Positions 51,070 through 58,919 of a DNA stretch of 64,000 nucleotides are shown here, piece by piece. Each line of letters begins with the position of its first letter. Position 1 is the first letter of the stretch. A program made the translations under genes and the position numbers. Location of the stretch: positions 1 to 64,000 of the forward strand of contig CAZEJS010000013.1 of NCBI GenBank assembly GCA_964512645.1, written 5' to 3'. Below the pieces are notes generated by a model. That model saw only the letters and a program-made list of their open reading frames with translations. It was not told where the DNA came from and did not search any database. This stretch comes from CAZEJS01 sp964512645 (lineage in GTDB: Bacteria > Actinomycetota > Geothermincolia > Fen-727 > Anoxymicrobiaceae).

Positions 51070-52701
51070 TCACTCCTCGGCGAGGAACGGGTAACGGTAG
51101 TCCTTAGGCGGGAGGAACGTCTCCTTTATCGCCCTCGGGGAGACCCAGCGGGCGAGGTTGAGGAGGCTCCCCGCCTTGTCGTTGGTCCCCGACGCGCGCG
51201 CGCCGCCGAACGGCTGCTGGCCGACTACCGCCCCGGTAGGCTTGTCGTTGATGTAGAAGTTGCCCGAGGCGTTCCTCAGCGCTTTGGCCGCAAGCTGGAT
51301 GGCGAACCGGTCCTGGCCGAAGATCGCGCCGGTCAGCGCGTAAGGGCTGGTGGTGTCGCACAGCTCCAGCGCCTTCTCGTACTCCCTGGCAGGGTAGACG
51401 AACACCGTGACCACCGGCCCGAATATCTCCTCGCACATCATCTTCGAGCGCGGGTCCTTCGTCTCGACCACCGTCGGCTGCACGAAGTAACCCTCGCTGT
51501 CGTCGCAGACGCCGCCGCAGAGGATGTCGTGGCTGGGGTCCGCCTTGGCGAAATCGATGTACTCGGAGATGGTCTTGAACGCGCCCTCGTCGATGACCGC
51601 GTTCACGAAGTTGCGGAAATCGCACGGGTCGCCGACCCTGATGGTGGCGATCTCGTCGAGCATCTTCTCCTTTACCGCGGGCCAGAGGCTGTCCGGCACG
51701 TAGACGCGGCTGGGGGCCGAGCACTTCTGCCCCTGGAACTCGAATCCGCCCCTGACGATCGCCGCGACGAGCGAGTCGGCGTCCGCGGACTCGTGGGCAA
51801 AGATGAAGTCCTTGCCGCCGGTCTCCCCGACTATCCTGGGGTAGGAGAAATACTTGCGGATGTCCGAGCCGATGGCCAGCCAGATCGTCGAGAACACGTA
51901 CGTCGATCCGGTGAAGTGGACGCCTCCGAGGTCGAGGTGGTTGAGGACCGGCGGCCCGATGACCGGGCCGGGACCCGGTACCATGTTGACAACGCCGTCG
52001 GGCATCCCCGCTTCCTTGAGGACCTGCATGACATAGTAGGCCGGAAGGACCGCCGAGGAGGCGGGCTTCCACACCACCGCGTTGCCCATGAGGGCGGGCG
52101 CCGTCGGGAGGTTGCCGGCAATCGAGGTGAAGTTGAACGGGGTGATGGCGAATACGAACCCCTCCAGCGGACGATGTTCCATGTAGTTGAGCACGCCCTG
52201 GATCGAGAGAGGCTGGTCGTCGTAGACCTGGGTCATGAAGTAGGGGTTGAAGCGCCAGAAGTCGATGAGCTCGCACGCCGAGTCGATCTCGGCCTGGTGG
52301 GCGGTCTTGCTCATGCAGAGCATGGTCGCGGCGTTCAGAGTCTGGCGGTGCTTGCCCGCCAGCAGCTCGGCGGCCTTGAGAAGGACCGTCGCCCGGGAGG
52401 ACCACTGCATCCTGCTCCACTCGATCTTGGCCTCGTTCGCCGCGTCTATCGCCATCTCCGCTTCCCTGGGCCCTGCGCGGTGGTAGCTCCCGAGGACGTG
52501 CTCGTGGCAGTGAGGCGCGGTCATCTTGACCAGGTCGCCGGTCTCGATCTCCCTGCCGCCTATGATCGCCGGGACCTCTACGGGGTTGTCGAGCATCTCC
52601 TGGAGCCGGGCCTTCAGCTCGGCCCTCTCCCTGCTGCCCGGCGCGTATCCCAGCACCGGCTCGTTCACCGGCTCGGGGATGTGGAATATTCCGTTGAACA
52701 T
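51070..52701 (-). CDS. pruA: 1-pyrroline-5-carboxylate dehydrogenase
   Basis: 543 residues, ATG 52701 with GGAGGAG upstream. Aldehyde dehydrogenase signature: catalytic Glu in V-G-E-T-G-G-K-D-F, catalytic Cys in G-Q-K-C-S-A-P-S-R, P-F-N-F-T-S-I-A-G-N, and C-E-E-I-F-G-P-V. Length and motifs match the PruA (P5CDH) branch, oxidising glutamate semialdehyde to glutamate. No proline dehydrogenase gene is adjacent. The promoter region has a spaced direct repeat. Confidence 0.92.
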   Translation of the reverse strand: MFNGIFHIPEPVNEPVLGYAPGSRERAELKARLQEMLDNPVEVPAIIGGREIETGDLVKMTAPHCHEHVLGSYHRAGPREAEMAIDAANEAKIEWSRMQWSSRATVLLKAAELLAGKHRQTLNAATMLCMSKTAHQAEIDSACELIDFWRFNPYFMTQVYDDQPLSIQGVLNYMEHRPLEGFVFAITPFNFTSIAGNLPTAPALMGNAVVWKPASSAVLPAYYVMQVLKEAGMPDGVVNMVPGPGPVIGPPVLNHLDLGGVHFTGSTYVFSTIWLAIGSDIRKYFSYPRIVGETGGKDFIFAHESADADSLVAAIVRGGFEFQGQKCSAPSRVYVPDSLWPAVKEKMLDEIATIRVGDPCDFRNFVNAVIDEGAFKTISEYIDFAKADPSHDILCGGVCDDSEGYFVQPTVVETKDPRSKMMCEEIFGPVVTVFVYPAREYEKALELCDTTSPYALTGAIFGQDRFAIQLAAKALRNASGNFYINDKPTGAVVGQQPFGGARASGTNDKAGSLLNLARWVSPRAIKETFLPPKDYRYPFLAEE

Positions 52702-52727
52702 CTCTCCTCCTCTGACCGCTTACGCGC

Positions 52728-52756
52728 GATATCGCAACTGCACAATGATATCGCAA
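52728..52756 (-). promoter_or_regulatory. Direct repeat TTGCGATATC in the pruA promoter
   Basis: Read on the minus strand, TTGCGATATC occurs at 52756-52747 and again at 52737-52728, 19 bases apart, close to two helical turns, 27-55 bases upstream of the pruA ATG. A likely paired binding site for a regulator. Confidence 0.5.
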
Positions 52757-52767
52757 ACAATGGGGCC

Positions 52768-52855
52768 GTTCACTTCCCGGTGCCTTTTCACACCCGCCCG
52801 CGGGCGGGGGCGTACACATGAGGAGAGGAAGCGGATAAGGGAGTGTGAAGTGAAC
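52768..52855. repeat. Nested inverted repeats between pruA and the HD gene
   Basis: GTTCACTTC (52768-52776) with GAAGTGAAC (52847-52855), TTCACAC (52787-52793) with GTGTGAA (52843-52849), and a perfect 16-bp palindrome CCCGCCCGCGGGCGGG at 52793-52808. May form a folded terminator for the HD gene; there is no T run. Confidence 0.5.
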
Positions 52856-52883
52856 GATCCCGGGCCGCCCAGGGCCTTCCGGC

Positions 52884-53603
52884 TCAGCCCTGCTCGATGC
52901 CCTCCTCGAAGGCGAGGTCGAGGGTCTTGTCTATGAGAGTCTCGGTGGCGTGCGCCTTCTGGGTCACGATCTTCTCCAGCGCCGGAACCACCCAGGGGTC
53001 GAACTGTATTCCCGAATACCCGAGTACCTCGTCCAGGGCCTCCGCGGGGGCGCACCCCGACCTGAACGGCCTTTCCGAGGTGATCGAAACGAACGCGTCC
53101 GCCACCATGAGGATCCTGGCGAGCAGCGGTATCGCGACCCCGGAGAGGCCGTCGGGATAACCCCAGCCGTTGTACCACTCGTGGTGGTGCCGGACCGCCA
53201 TGACCACGGGCCGCTCGAACCCAAGCTCCTCGAGCTTTTTCGCACCTACAACGGGGTGGCGCTCCACGGCCCTCCTGATGTCGGCGTTCTGCATGTAATC
53301 GACGCCGGATTCGGTGGAAGCGACGACCATTGAGTGAATGGACTCGTCGATCATCCCGATGTCCATCAGGTACGAGCAGGTGCGGAGCTGCTCGAGGGCC
53401 TCCTGGCTGAGCTCGAGCTCCTCGCCGATGGCCGACGCCTCGAACGACACACGCTGCCAGTGGCCTTTCAGGTAGGGGTACATGGCCTCCAGGCGTCTCT
53501 GAACGGCCCCCATCACCACAGTATCGTTCCGCTTGCGGCCGTGAATCGACGAAGGGCCTATGAAAGTTATCTCGGCTTCCCGCCCGAATTCATCTTCGGA
53601 CAT
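52884..53603 (-). CDS. HD-GYP-like protein with degenerate HD motif
   Basis: 239 residues from ATG 53603 (GGGGGAG upstream). The GYP part is clear: H-H-H-E-W-Y-N-G-W-G-Y-P-D-G-L-S-G, then I-P-L-L-A-R-I-L-M-V-A-D-A-F. H48 (H-x3-V) and H116 (R-H-P) are present. The HD motif reads L-M-D-I-G-M in place of L-H-D-I-G-K, so both the metal-binding His and the Lys are Met. A c-di-GMP phosphodiesterase fold with probable loss of activity; a binding or scaffold role is plausible. The flippase gene ends 26 bases upstream. Confidence 0.83.
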   Translation of the reverse strand: MSEDEFGREAEITFIGPSSIHGRKRNDTVVMGAVQRRLEAMYPYLKGHWQRVSFEASAIGEELELSQEALEQLRTCSYLMDIGMIDESIHSMVVASTESGVDYMQNADIRRAVERHPVVGAKKLEELGFERPVVMAVRHHHEWYNGWGYPDGLSGVAIPLLARILMVADAFVSITSERPFRSGCAPAEALDEVLGYSGIQFDPWVVPALEKIVTQKAHATETLIDKTLDLAFEEGIEQG

Positions 53604-53629
53604 GCTGTCTCCCCCACATAGTGCAATCA

Positions 53630-54994
53630 CTAAGTAATCGGCATTTCAGCCTGATCGCTGAATCCCGGGCCCGCCCCCTCCCGGAAGGCGAGCAGCAGGT
53701 TCACCAGGAGCAGAACCCCCCCTACTACAAGCATAACGACCTGGACCTGCGGGAGTGTACCGTGGAAGAGGAATATTCCAGCGACCTGGAGGCACGCCGC
53801 GAGGGCGTAGATCACGATGAACGACTTGCGGTCGAGCGCCAGGTGGTAGAAAGCCAGCAGCTTAACCAGCGCGAACACCGCCATGACGATGCCGAACAGG
53901 GCCACGAAGCTGATGCCCCCGGGGCCCTTGATGTCCAGGACGTACTTCCCCTTGTCCCCGGCGAAGAACTTCGCGGTGAACGCCGGAAAAGCGGCGTAGA
54001 AGGCTACGACCACACCCACCAGCGCGGTGGCCGCGCCAAGGCTCAGGGCCAGCACGCCCCGGGTCGGTTCCCCCCGCTCGCGCATCGCGCTGACCCTGGG
54101 GAACATCACCAGCGATACCCCCTCGGGGAAGAAGAGGACCGCCTTGCCGGCCACCGCGGCGTACGAGTAGTGGTCCGCGGCCGCCGCGCCGCGCAGCGCC
54201 TTAACGAGCACCACGTCTATCTGGGTCATGAAGATGACCAGGAAGATCGCCACGGCGACGGGGATGAGCGCCTTCAGGGCGCCGGAGGGCCGGAAGGCGG
54301 GGTCCTCGGAGACGGGCCCGCGGAACATGTCCCTGAAGATGTAGATGATGACCCCGGCCACGAGCAGCCCCGCGATGGTCGCCGCGCTCAGCGCCCCGTA
54401 CACCCCGAGGCCGGCGGCCACCAGCGCCACCCCGAACAGTATCCTCAGCCCCGCGACGGACATCTGCGCGCCCCCCAGCGCCAGCCACCTCTGCTCTCCC
54501 TGGAGCAGCCCGTTGGGCAGGGTCAGATACATGGTGATGGCGACGGACGTCCCCAGTATGACCACGAACAGCGGTGAATCCAGGTGAAGGGCGCTCGACA
54601 GCGGCCATGCCGCCGCGACACTGAGCAAGATGACCCCGCCCCCCAGGAACAGCAGCCACCGGGAGAACCGGCGCAGGAGCAGGCGCACCTTCTCGCGATC
54701 ACCCGTGACCTCGAACTCCGCGACGTACTTGGTGATCACCGTCTGCACCGAAAGCGCGCCCATGATCACGATGAGGAAGATGGAGTTGAGCGAGTTGAAC
54801 GAAGAGAACTCCCCGCTCGCGTCGAGCATGCGGGTCATGATGATGGTGAACAGGTAGTTCAAGCCGCTCGCCAGCGTCACCGCGACCATCATCAGCCCGA
54901 AGGCCCCCAGGAGGCTGTCCTTCAGCGTTATCAATCTGTCTTTGAGGCCGCCCGGGGCGGTCGGGGCTCCGGGCGTGCCGCCGCTGTCGTCCAT
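53630..54994 (-). CDS. Polysaccharide/lipid flippase, Wzx/MATE-like
   Basis: 454 residues from ATG 54994, about twelve hydrophobic helices in the pattern of oligosaccharide flippases (MOP superfamily): helix pair G-A-F-G-L-M-M-V-A-V-T; later F-L-V-I-F-M-T-Q-I-D-V-V-L-V-K. Charged cytoplasmic loops separate the helices. Likely moves an undecaprenyl-linked glycan across the membrane. No glycosyltransferases are adjacent. Starts near the tRNA-Lys on the opposite strand. Confidence 0.83.
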   Translation of the reverse strand: MDDSGGTPGAPTAPGGLKDRLITLKDSLLGAFGLMMVAVTLASGLNYLFTIIMTRMLDASGEFSSFNSLNSIFLIVIMGALSVQTVITKYVAEFEVTGDREKVRLLLRRFSRWLLFLGGGVILLSVAAAWPLSSALHLDSPLFVVILGTSVAITMYLTLPNGLLQGEQRWLALGGAQMSVAGLRILFGVALVAAGLGVYGALSAATIAGLLVAGVIIYIFRDMFRGPVSEDPAFRPSGALKALIPVAVAIFLVIFMTQIDVVLVKALRGAAAADHYSYAAVAGKAVLFFPEGVSLVMFPRVSAMRERGEPTRGVLALSLGAATALVGVVVAFYAAFPAFTAKFFAGDKGKYVLDIKGPGGISFVALFGIVMAVFALVKLLAFYHLALDRKSFIVIYALAACLQVAGIFLFHGTLPQVQVVMLVVGGVLLLVNLLLAFREGAGPGFSDQAEMPIT

Positions 54995-55212
54995 ACACGG
55001 CTTCTTTCTGCAGGGCTCCTGTCTCAAGGTTCTGCGAACGGCGCGGCGCGCCCTTTCGAGGCAGCCCTGGCGACCCGGCCGGGGCGGGGACAGAGACGGG
55101 ACCGCACCGCTGCGAAGCCGTTGCTCCCCCGGCGGCACCCGGAAATCGTACGGAACATCCGCAGGCAGAGCGGGTAGAGAGGTCAGGCAGGACTCCGCAC
55201 CCGGAGACGTTC

Positions 55213-55241
55213 TTGGGGAGCGAAACGGATTCCGCTATACT
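55213..55241 (+). promoter_or_regulatory. Promoter of tRNA-Lys
   Basis: TTGGGG at 55213-55218, 17-base spacer, TATACT at 55236-55241; the tRNA begins 11 bases after the -10. Confidence 0.55.
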
Positions 55242-55251
55242 ATTTTCCCGC

Positions 55252-55327
55252 GGGCCGTTAGCTCAGTTGGCAGAGCACCGGACTTTTAATCCGGGTGTCG
55301 AAGGTTCGATCCCTTCACGGCCCACCA
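55252..55327 (+). tRNA. tRNA-Lys (TTT anticodon)
   Basis: 76 bases with the CCA end encoded. Acceptor GGGCCGT pairs with ACGGCCC; D-arm with AGCTCAGTTGG; anticodon stem CCGGA/TCCGG around an ACTTTTAAT loop with TTT; T-arm GGTTCGATCC. All four stems close. 55328-55527 downstream holds only a hairpin (AAATGCCC-AGAG-GGGCATTT at 55430-55449). Confidence 0.96.
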
Positions 55328-55527
55328 GCGTCAAGCCCGCGAAGTTCTGTGATTTTACCTCTCCATGATAGAATTCCCCGCTCCTCGGAAACGGCCAGAG
55401 CGCGCGGCTGCGTCACCATCAGAGGATGAAAATGCCCAGAGGGGCATTTCAGGGATAGGCCCTCAAGACAGGTTGGTGCTGGACATCTGGCCCTCGAGGC
55501 ATTGCACGATGAGCCCGGCGGGAGTCC

Positions 55528-56118
55528 GTGTTCGAGGAAATCGGGTCCGGTATACTGGATCAGAGACTCCAAACGACCCGGTGGAAGGGGTTCTTTCTGG
55601 CACTGATAGGGAATTACAGGATAGACATGACCACCCCGGCGTGTCACCCGCTTTCGCCGGTGTACAGGGCGGACGTGACGCTGGAGGACGACATCGCCGA
55701 AGCGCTCCCTTACGTCAACGCGACCCTGGACCGGGCGGAGTTCATCCCCGCGGTGTCCGTTCTCGTCTGGAGAGAAGGGGCGCACGGGTACGCCCTGCGC
55801 GCCAGGAGGATCTCCGTGGGCAACGTCGCCGACCGCGATGAAGCGGAGGCGGCGGTGCGCGCTATCGTCGAGCGCATAAACTCGATATGGGACCGCAGGG
55901 GTGACATCGAGCCCAGCTACCGGAGCATCGAGAAACCGAAGCTCCTGGACATCCTGAAGCTGCTTCCCCGATCGAACTGCGGGAAGTGCGGCTATACCGC
56001 GTGCATGGCGTTCGCGGATGCCCTGTCCAGGGGCGAGTGCGACATCGAGATGTGCCCTCCACTCCTCGAGGAGGCTTTCTCGGAGCAGCTCGAGGCGCTG
56101 CGGAACATGGGGCTCTGA
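55528..56118 (+). CDS. 4Fe-4S domain protein (Fe-S, PF04060-like)
   Basis: 196 residues, GTG start at 55528 preceded by GGAG. N-terminal part F-E-E-I-G-S-G-I-L; a central alpha/beta domain; then the 4Fe-4S motif N-C151-G-K-C154-G-Y-T-A-C159 with C176 as fourth ligand. This cysteine domain is shared with the corrinoid iron-sulfur protein and related proteins of anaerobes. Probably binds a redox cluster; the partner is unknown. Confidence 0.8.
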   Translation: MFEEIGSGILDQRLQTTRWKGFFLALIGNYRIDMTTPACHPLSPVYRADVTLEDDIAEALPYVNATLDRAEFIPAVSVLVWREGAHGYALRARRISVGNVADRDEAEAAVRAIVERINSIWDRRGDIEPSYRSIEKPKLLDILKLLPRSNCGKCGYTACMAFADALSRGECDIEMCPPLLEEAFSEQLEALRNMGL

Positions 56119-56198
56119 ACGCGCCGGCGGCGCTCCGGCCACCGGACTGACACCCTCCCGGCTAAGCCTCCGTAAGCCAGGGTCGCACCCCCGGCGGC

Positions 56199-58556
56199 TC
56201 AGTCTCCGAACGCCCCGATGGTGTCGGCGCCGGCGCCCCTCGAGATCCAGTACATGGCCCTTTCGACCATGATCTTCTTCCCCGGCGAGAGGCTTTCCAC
56301 GATTATCCCGTAGTTGCCCGGCGGCATGGTGTCGGCCATGTTGAAAGTCCTGCGGGACTGCGCTCCTATCGTGGCCTCGAAGCTTCTGTTGTTGCTCGAT
56401 TTGTAGGCCACGTATGTCACGCGCACCTTCACCGCGGACTTGTTCAGGTTCTGCACCAGGGTGTAGGTCTCCGCGTTGTACTCCTGGCCGGTGTCGCCGC
56501 TCGGGAGGTAGAAAGACGTGTGCGGCTCCGCCATGCCGATGGAGTCGTGACACGCCTCCCTCTTGTACAGCTCGCCGCCTATCCAGTACATGGCCCTTTC
56601 GGCGATGATCGGCCTGGAACCGTGGACCCGCGTGGACAGGTCGATACTGCTGACCGAGGATATGTCGTTGACCCTTATCGTCGTACGCGAGTTCGGGGCC
56701 ATGCGGAAGGACGGCTGCGAGACCGGGCCGTTAGGGGTCATGTAGGTGATGTCAACGGTGGTGGCGGCATTGTTGGGGTTCTGGACCAGCACGTAGTTGA
56801 GGAAACCCCACGCGGTGGTCCCCTCGGCGAGATAATAATCATACGCGGGGGCGGTCGTCCCGATGGAATCGTGGCCTTCGCTTCTCTGGTTCCTGTACAT
56901 CGCGCGCTCCGGTATCACCGGGACGTCCGAGGATATCGAGATCGAGGAGTCCTGTTCCCCGATATATGCGGCCATGTTGAAGGTCTTGCGCGTACCAGCG
57001 GGGATCTTGTAGTTAACCCGTTTGGGCTTCGAATCCTGGGTCATGTATGTAACGTTGCAATTCGCGGCGGTCCTGTTGGGGTTCTGGATCAGGAGCCAGG
57101 TGGTGAACCCCCAGCGGCTCGAGCCCTCGGGGAGGTACCATTTGTTTGCCGGGGCGTTCACGCCGACGGAGGCGTGCCCCTCGAAGTCGGAGGACCACCT
57201 CTTGCCGCCGGTCCTGCCCGCCGTCGGGAAGAGGTCGGGCGACACCCCGTCGGGCCTTTCTCCGATCCGCTCCAGCCCCGCCGCGCGGGCGCCCGCCCCC
57301 TGGCCGCCAGCGGACGGGGTGAAGAACATGTTGCGGTCCACGGCGATCGGCTTCCCGCTCAGGCATACTATCCTGGTGGAGAAGTCCTTCTCCCCCAGGG
57401 TGTCGGAAGGGTAGATGTAGCCGGCGGTCATGGCGGGGAGCCGGTATTTGCCGCCGTCCACCGCTCCCCTGTCGGTGTTGTAGGTCACCTGGATTATTAC
57501 CTCGCTCCTGTTCGGGTTCATCACGCCGATGCTGCAGATAAAGCCCCAGGCGGTGGTACCTTCCGGGAGGTACCACTCGGTGGCGCCTCCCGTCTGCGTA
57601 TCGTTCATGACCCATGCCTCGTACATGTACTTCTTGACGAAATTGTAGCTCAGGTACACGTACCCCCTGCTGGGGCCGTTCCACCCCGGGCCCCAGGAGT
57701 TGGCCATCAGGAAGCCTCCCCTGTGGTCGGCGTCCGCCCCGCCCGGGTTGATGTTGTCGTTGTAGCCGACTATCGAAACCGCGTGCGCGCCCGTCCGCGA
57801 GGAATAGCCGTTGTAATCGTAGTAAGGTGACGGGGGGTTGCCCCAGTAATTGGGAAGGTCCCTGTACAGCGGCATGGCCATGGCGAGCATCTTGCCGCTG
57901 GCGAGCCAGGACTTCACCTGCCCGATATTGTTCGAGTACGGCTGGGAGCCACGGTCGTTGCACCACAGGTAACGCCAGTCGGAGGGGATGCGGTACTTGA
58001 GCGCCTCTTTCAACTGCGCCGAGGTAGGTTGGGTGGTGAAATCCCACTCGTAGTACGGCATGGACTTGATCGAGACGTCTCCCTTTGTCTCCAGGAGCCT
58101 GAACGCGTCTCCGAAGGTGGCACCGTTATCGACCCCTCCGTTTATCTGGTTATAGACGAAGGACGGGCTGAACTGGCAGGAGGGGTCAGACAGGTCGTTG
58201 GAAGGGTGCTTCTTCTTCTCCGACCAGCTCTTGTAGTAGTAGCTGGTGGTCCACCCCACGCAACTATTCTGGCTTCCCTGGTTGCCGATAGGCGGGATCT
58301 GTGAGGAGAGGTCCACCGATGCGGCCAGGGGTGCGCCCCCATCGAGGATGGGCGCCTGTTCGAAACCCGCGGGGTCCGTGGGCAGACACCCGCCTCGGTG
58401 TACGCCGTCACCCTCGGCCTGAGGCCCGGCGCCGGCCCTTCCCGCGCCGGCGCTCGCGATGAACGCGCCGCAGATGCTCGCGGCGACCAGCATCACGGTA
58501 AACAGAAGGATGAGGGCGTGGCGCGCCTTCATTCGCGTCGCGGCATTCCCTTTCAT
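56199..58556 (-). CDS. Secreted papain-like (C1A) cysteine protease with C-terminal W-Y-L-P-E-G repeats
   Basis: 785 residues from ATG 58556 (AAAGGA upstream). Signal peptide at about 10-38. The protease domain has Q93 and C99 in G-N-Q-G-S-Q-N-S-C, H258 in G-A-H-A-V-S-I-V-G-Y, and N286 in M-A-N-S-W-G-P-G-W. From residue 328 there are four repeats of about 100 residues, starting W-Y-L-P-E-G-T/S and containing V-Q-N-P-N and E-R-A-M-Y. The same repeat ends the divergent metallophosphoesterase. The repeats are probably cell-wall or surface-binding. Confidence 0.9.
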   Translation of the reverse strand: MKGNAATRMKARHALILLFTVMLVAASICGAFIASAGAGRAGAGPQAEGDGVHRGGCLPTDPAGFEQAPILDGGAPLAASVDLSSQIPPIGNQGSQNSCVGWTTSYYYKSWSEKKKHPSNDLSDPSCQFSPSFVYNQINGGVDNGATFGDAFRLLETKGDVSIKSMPYYEWDFTTQPTSAQLKEALKYRIPSDWRYLWCNDRGSQPYSNNIGQVKSWLASGKMLAMAMPLYRDLPNYWGNPPSPYYDYNGYSSRTGAHAVSIVGYNDNINPGGADADHRGGFLMANSWGPGWNGPSRGYVYLSYNFVKKYMYEAWVMNDTQTGGATEWYLPEGTTAWGFICSIGVMNPNRSEVIIQVTYNTDRGAVDGGKYRLPAMTAGYIYPSDTLGEKDFSTRIVCLSGKPIAVDRNMFFTPSAGGQGAGARAAGLERIGERPDGVSPDLFPTAGRTGGKRWSSDFEGHASVGVNAPANKWYLPEGSSRWGFTTWLLIQNPNRTAANCNVTYMTQDSKPKRVNYKIPAGTRKTFNMAAYIGEQDSSISISSDVPVIPERAMYRNQRSEGHDSIGTTAPAYDYYLAEGTTAWGFLNYVLVQNPNNAATTVDITYMTPNGPVSQPSFRMAPNSRTTIRVNDISSVSSIDLSTRVHGSRPIIAERAMYWIGGELYKREACHDSIGMAEPHTSFYLPSGDTGQEYNAETYTLVQNLNKSAVKVRVTYVAYKSSNNRSFEATIGAQSRRTFNMADTMPPGNYGIIVESLSPGKKIMVERAMYWISRGAGADTIGAFGD

Positions 58557-58653
58557 GGCAAATCCTTTCAACAGGATGCCGAAGCGCCATGCCTGCAACC
58601 CGCCAGGCCACCGGATGGTTCCACGGCCTTCATCTGTCCGGGCTCTTGTTCTA

Positions 58654-58683
58654 ATTTTATGAGATCGCAGAAAGGACCCGCAA
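58654..58683 (-). promoter_or_regulatory. Promoter of the C1A protease gene
   Basis: Minus strand: TTGCGG at 58683-58678, 18-base spacer, TAAAAT at 58659-58654. About 98 bases upstream of ATG 58556. Confidence 0.35.
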
Positions 58684-58818
58684 GTCTTTTTCTCGCCGTT
58701 CCACAGGAGTGGACCTTCCCGGCGGGCCGCGCCGGTGCCGGTGCGTCGTGTCACTCCCGGCGGGGCCTCTTGCACGCAACGGCGCGTCGCGCCCAATCCC
58801 GTCGTCCCGCCCGGTCCG

Positions 58819-58848
58819 TTGGATTAGGTTCCGGCTCACCTGTATAAT
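58819..58848 (+). promoter_or_regulatory. Promoter of the secreted metallophosphoesterase gene
   Basis: TTGGAT at 58819-58824, 18-base spacer, perfect TATAAT at 58843-58848. The ATG 58920 has GGGAGG upstream. The 58557-58919 spacer contains this promoter, the divergent protease promoter and no gene. Confidence 0.5.
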
Positions 58849-58919
58849 ACTGGATGAGCCCGACCCGCACGCGGCCACGCGCTGCCGTAAAGTACCCTGC
58901 AACCCCGGGGAGGGATAAC

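Noticed and set aside
55430..55449. Hairpin AAATGCCC-AGAG-GGGCATTT as tRNA terminator
   Set aside because: It lies about 100 bases beyond the tRNA and is not followed by a T run; kept only as a note under the tRNA.
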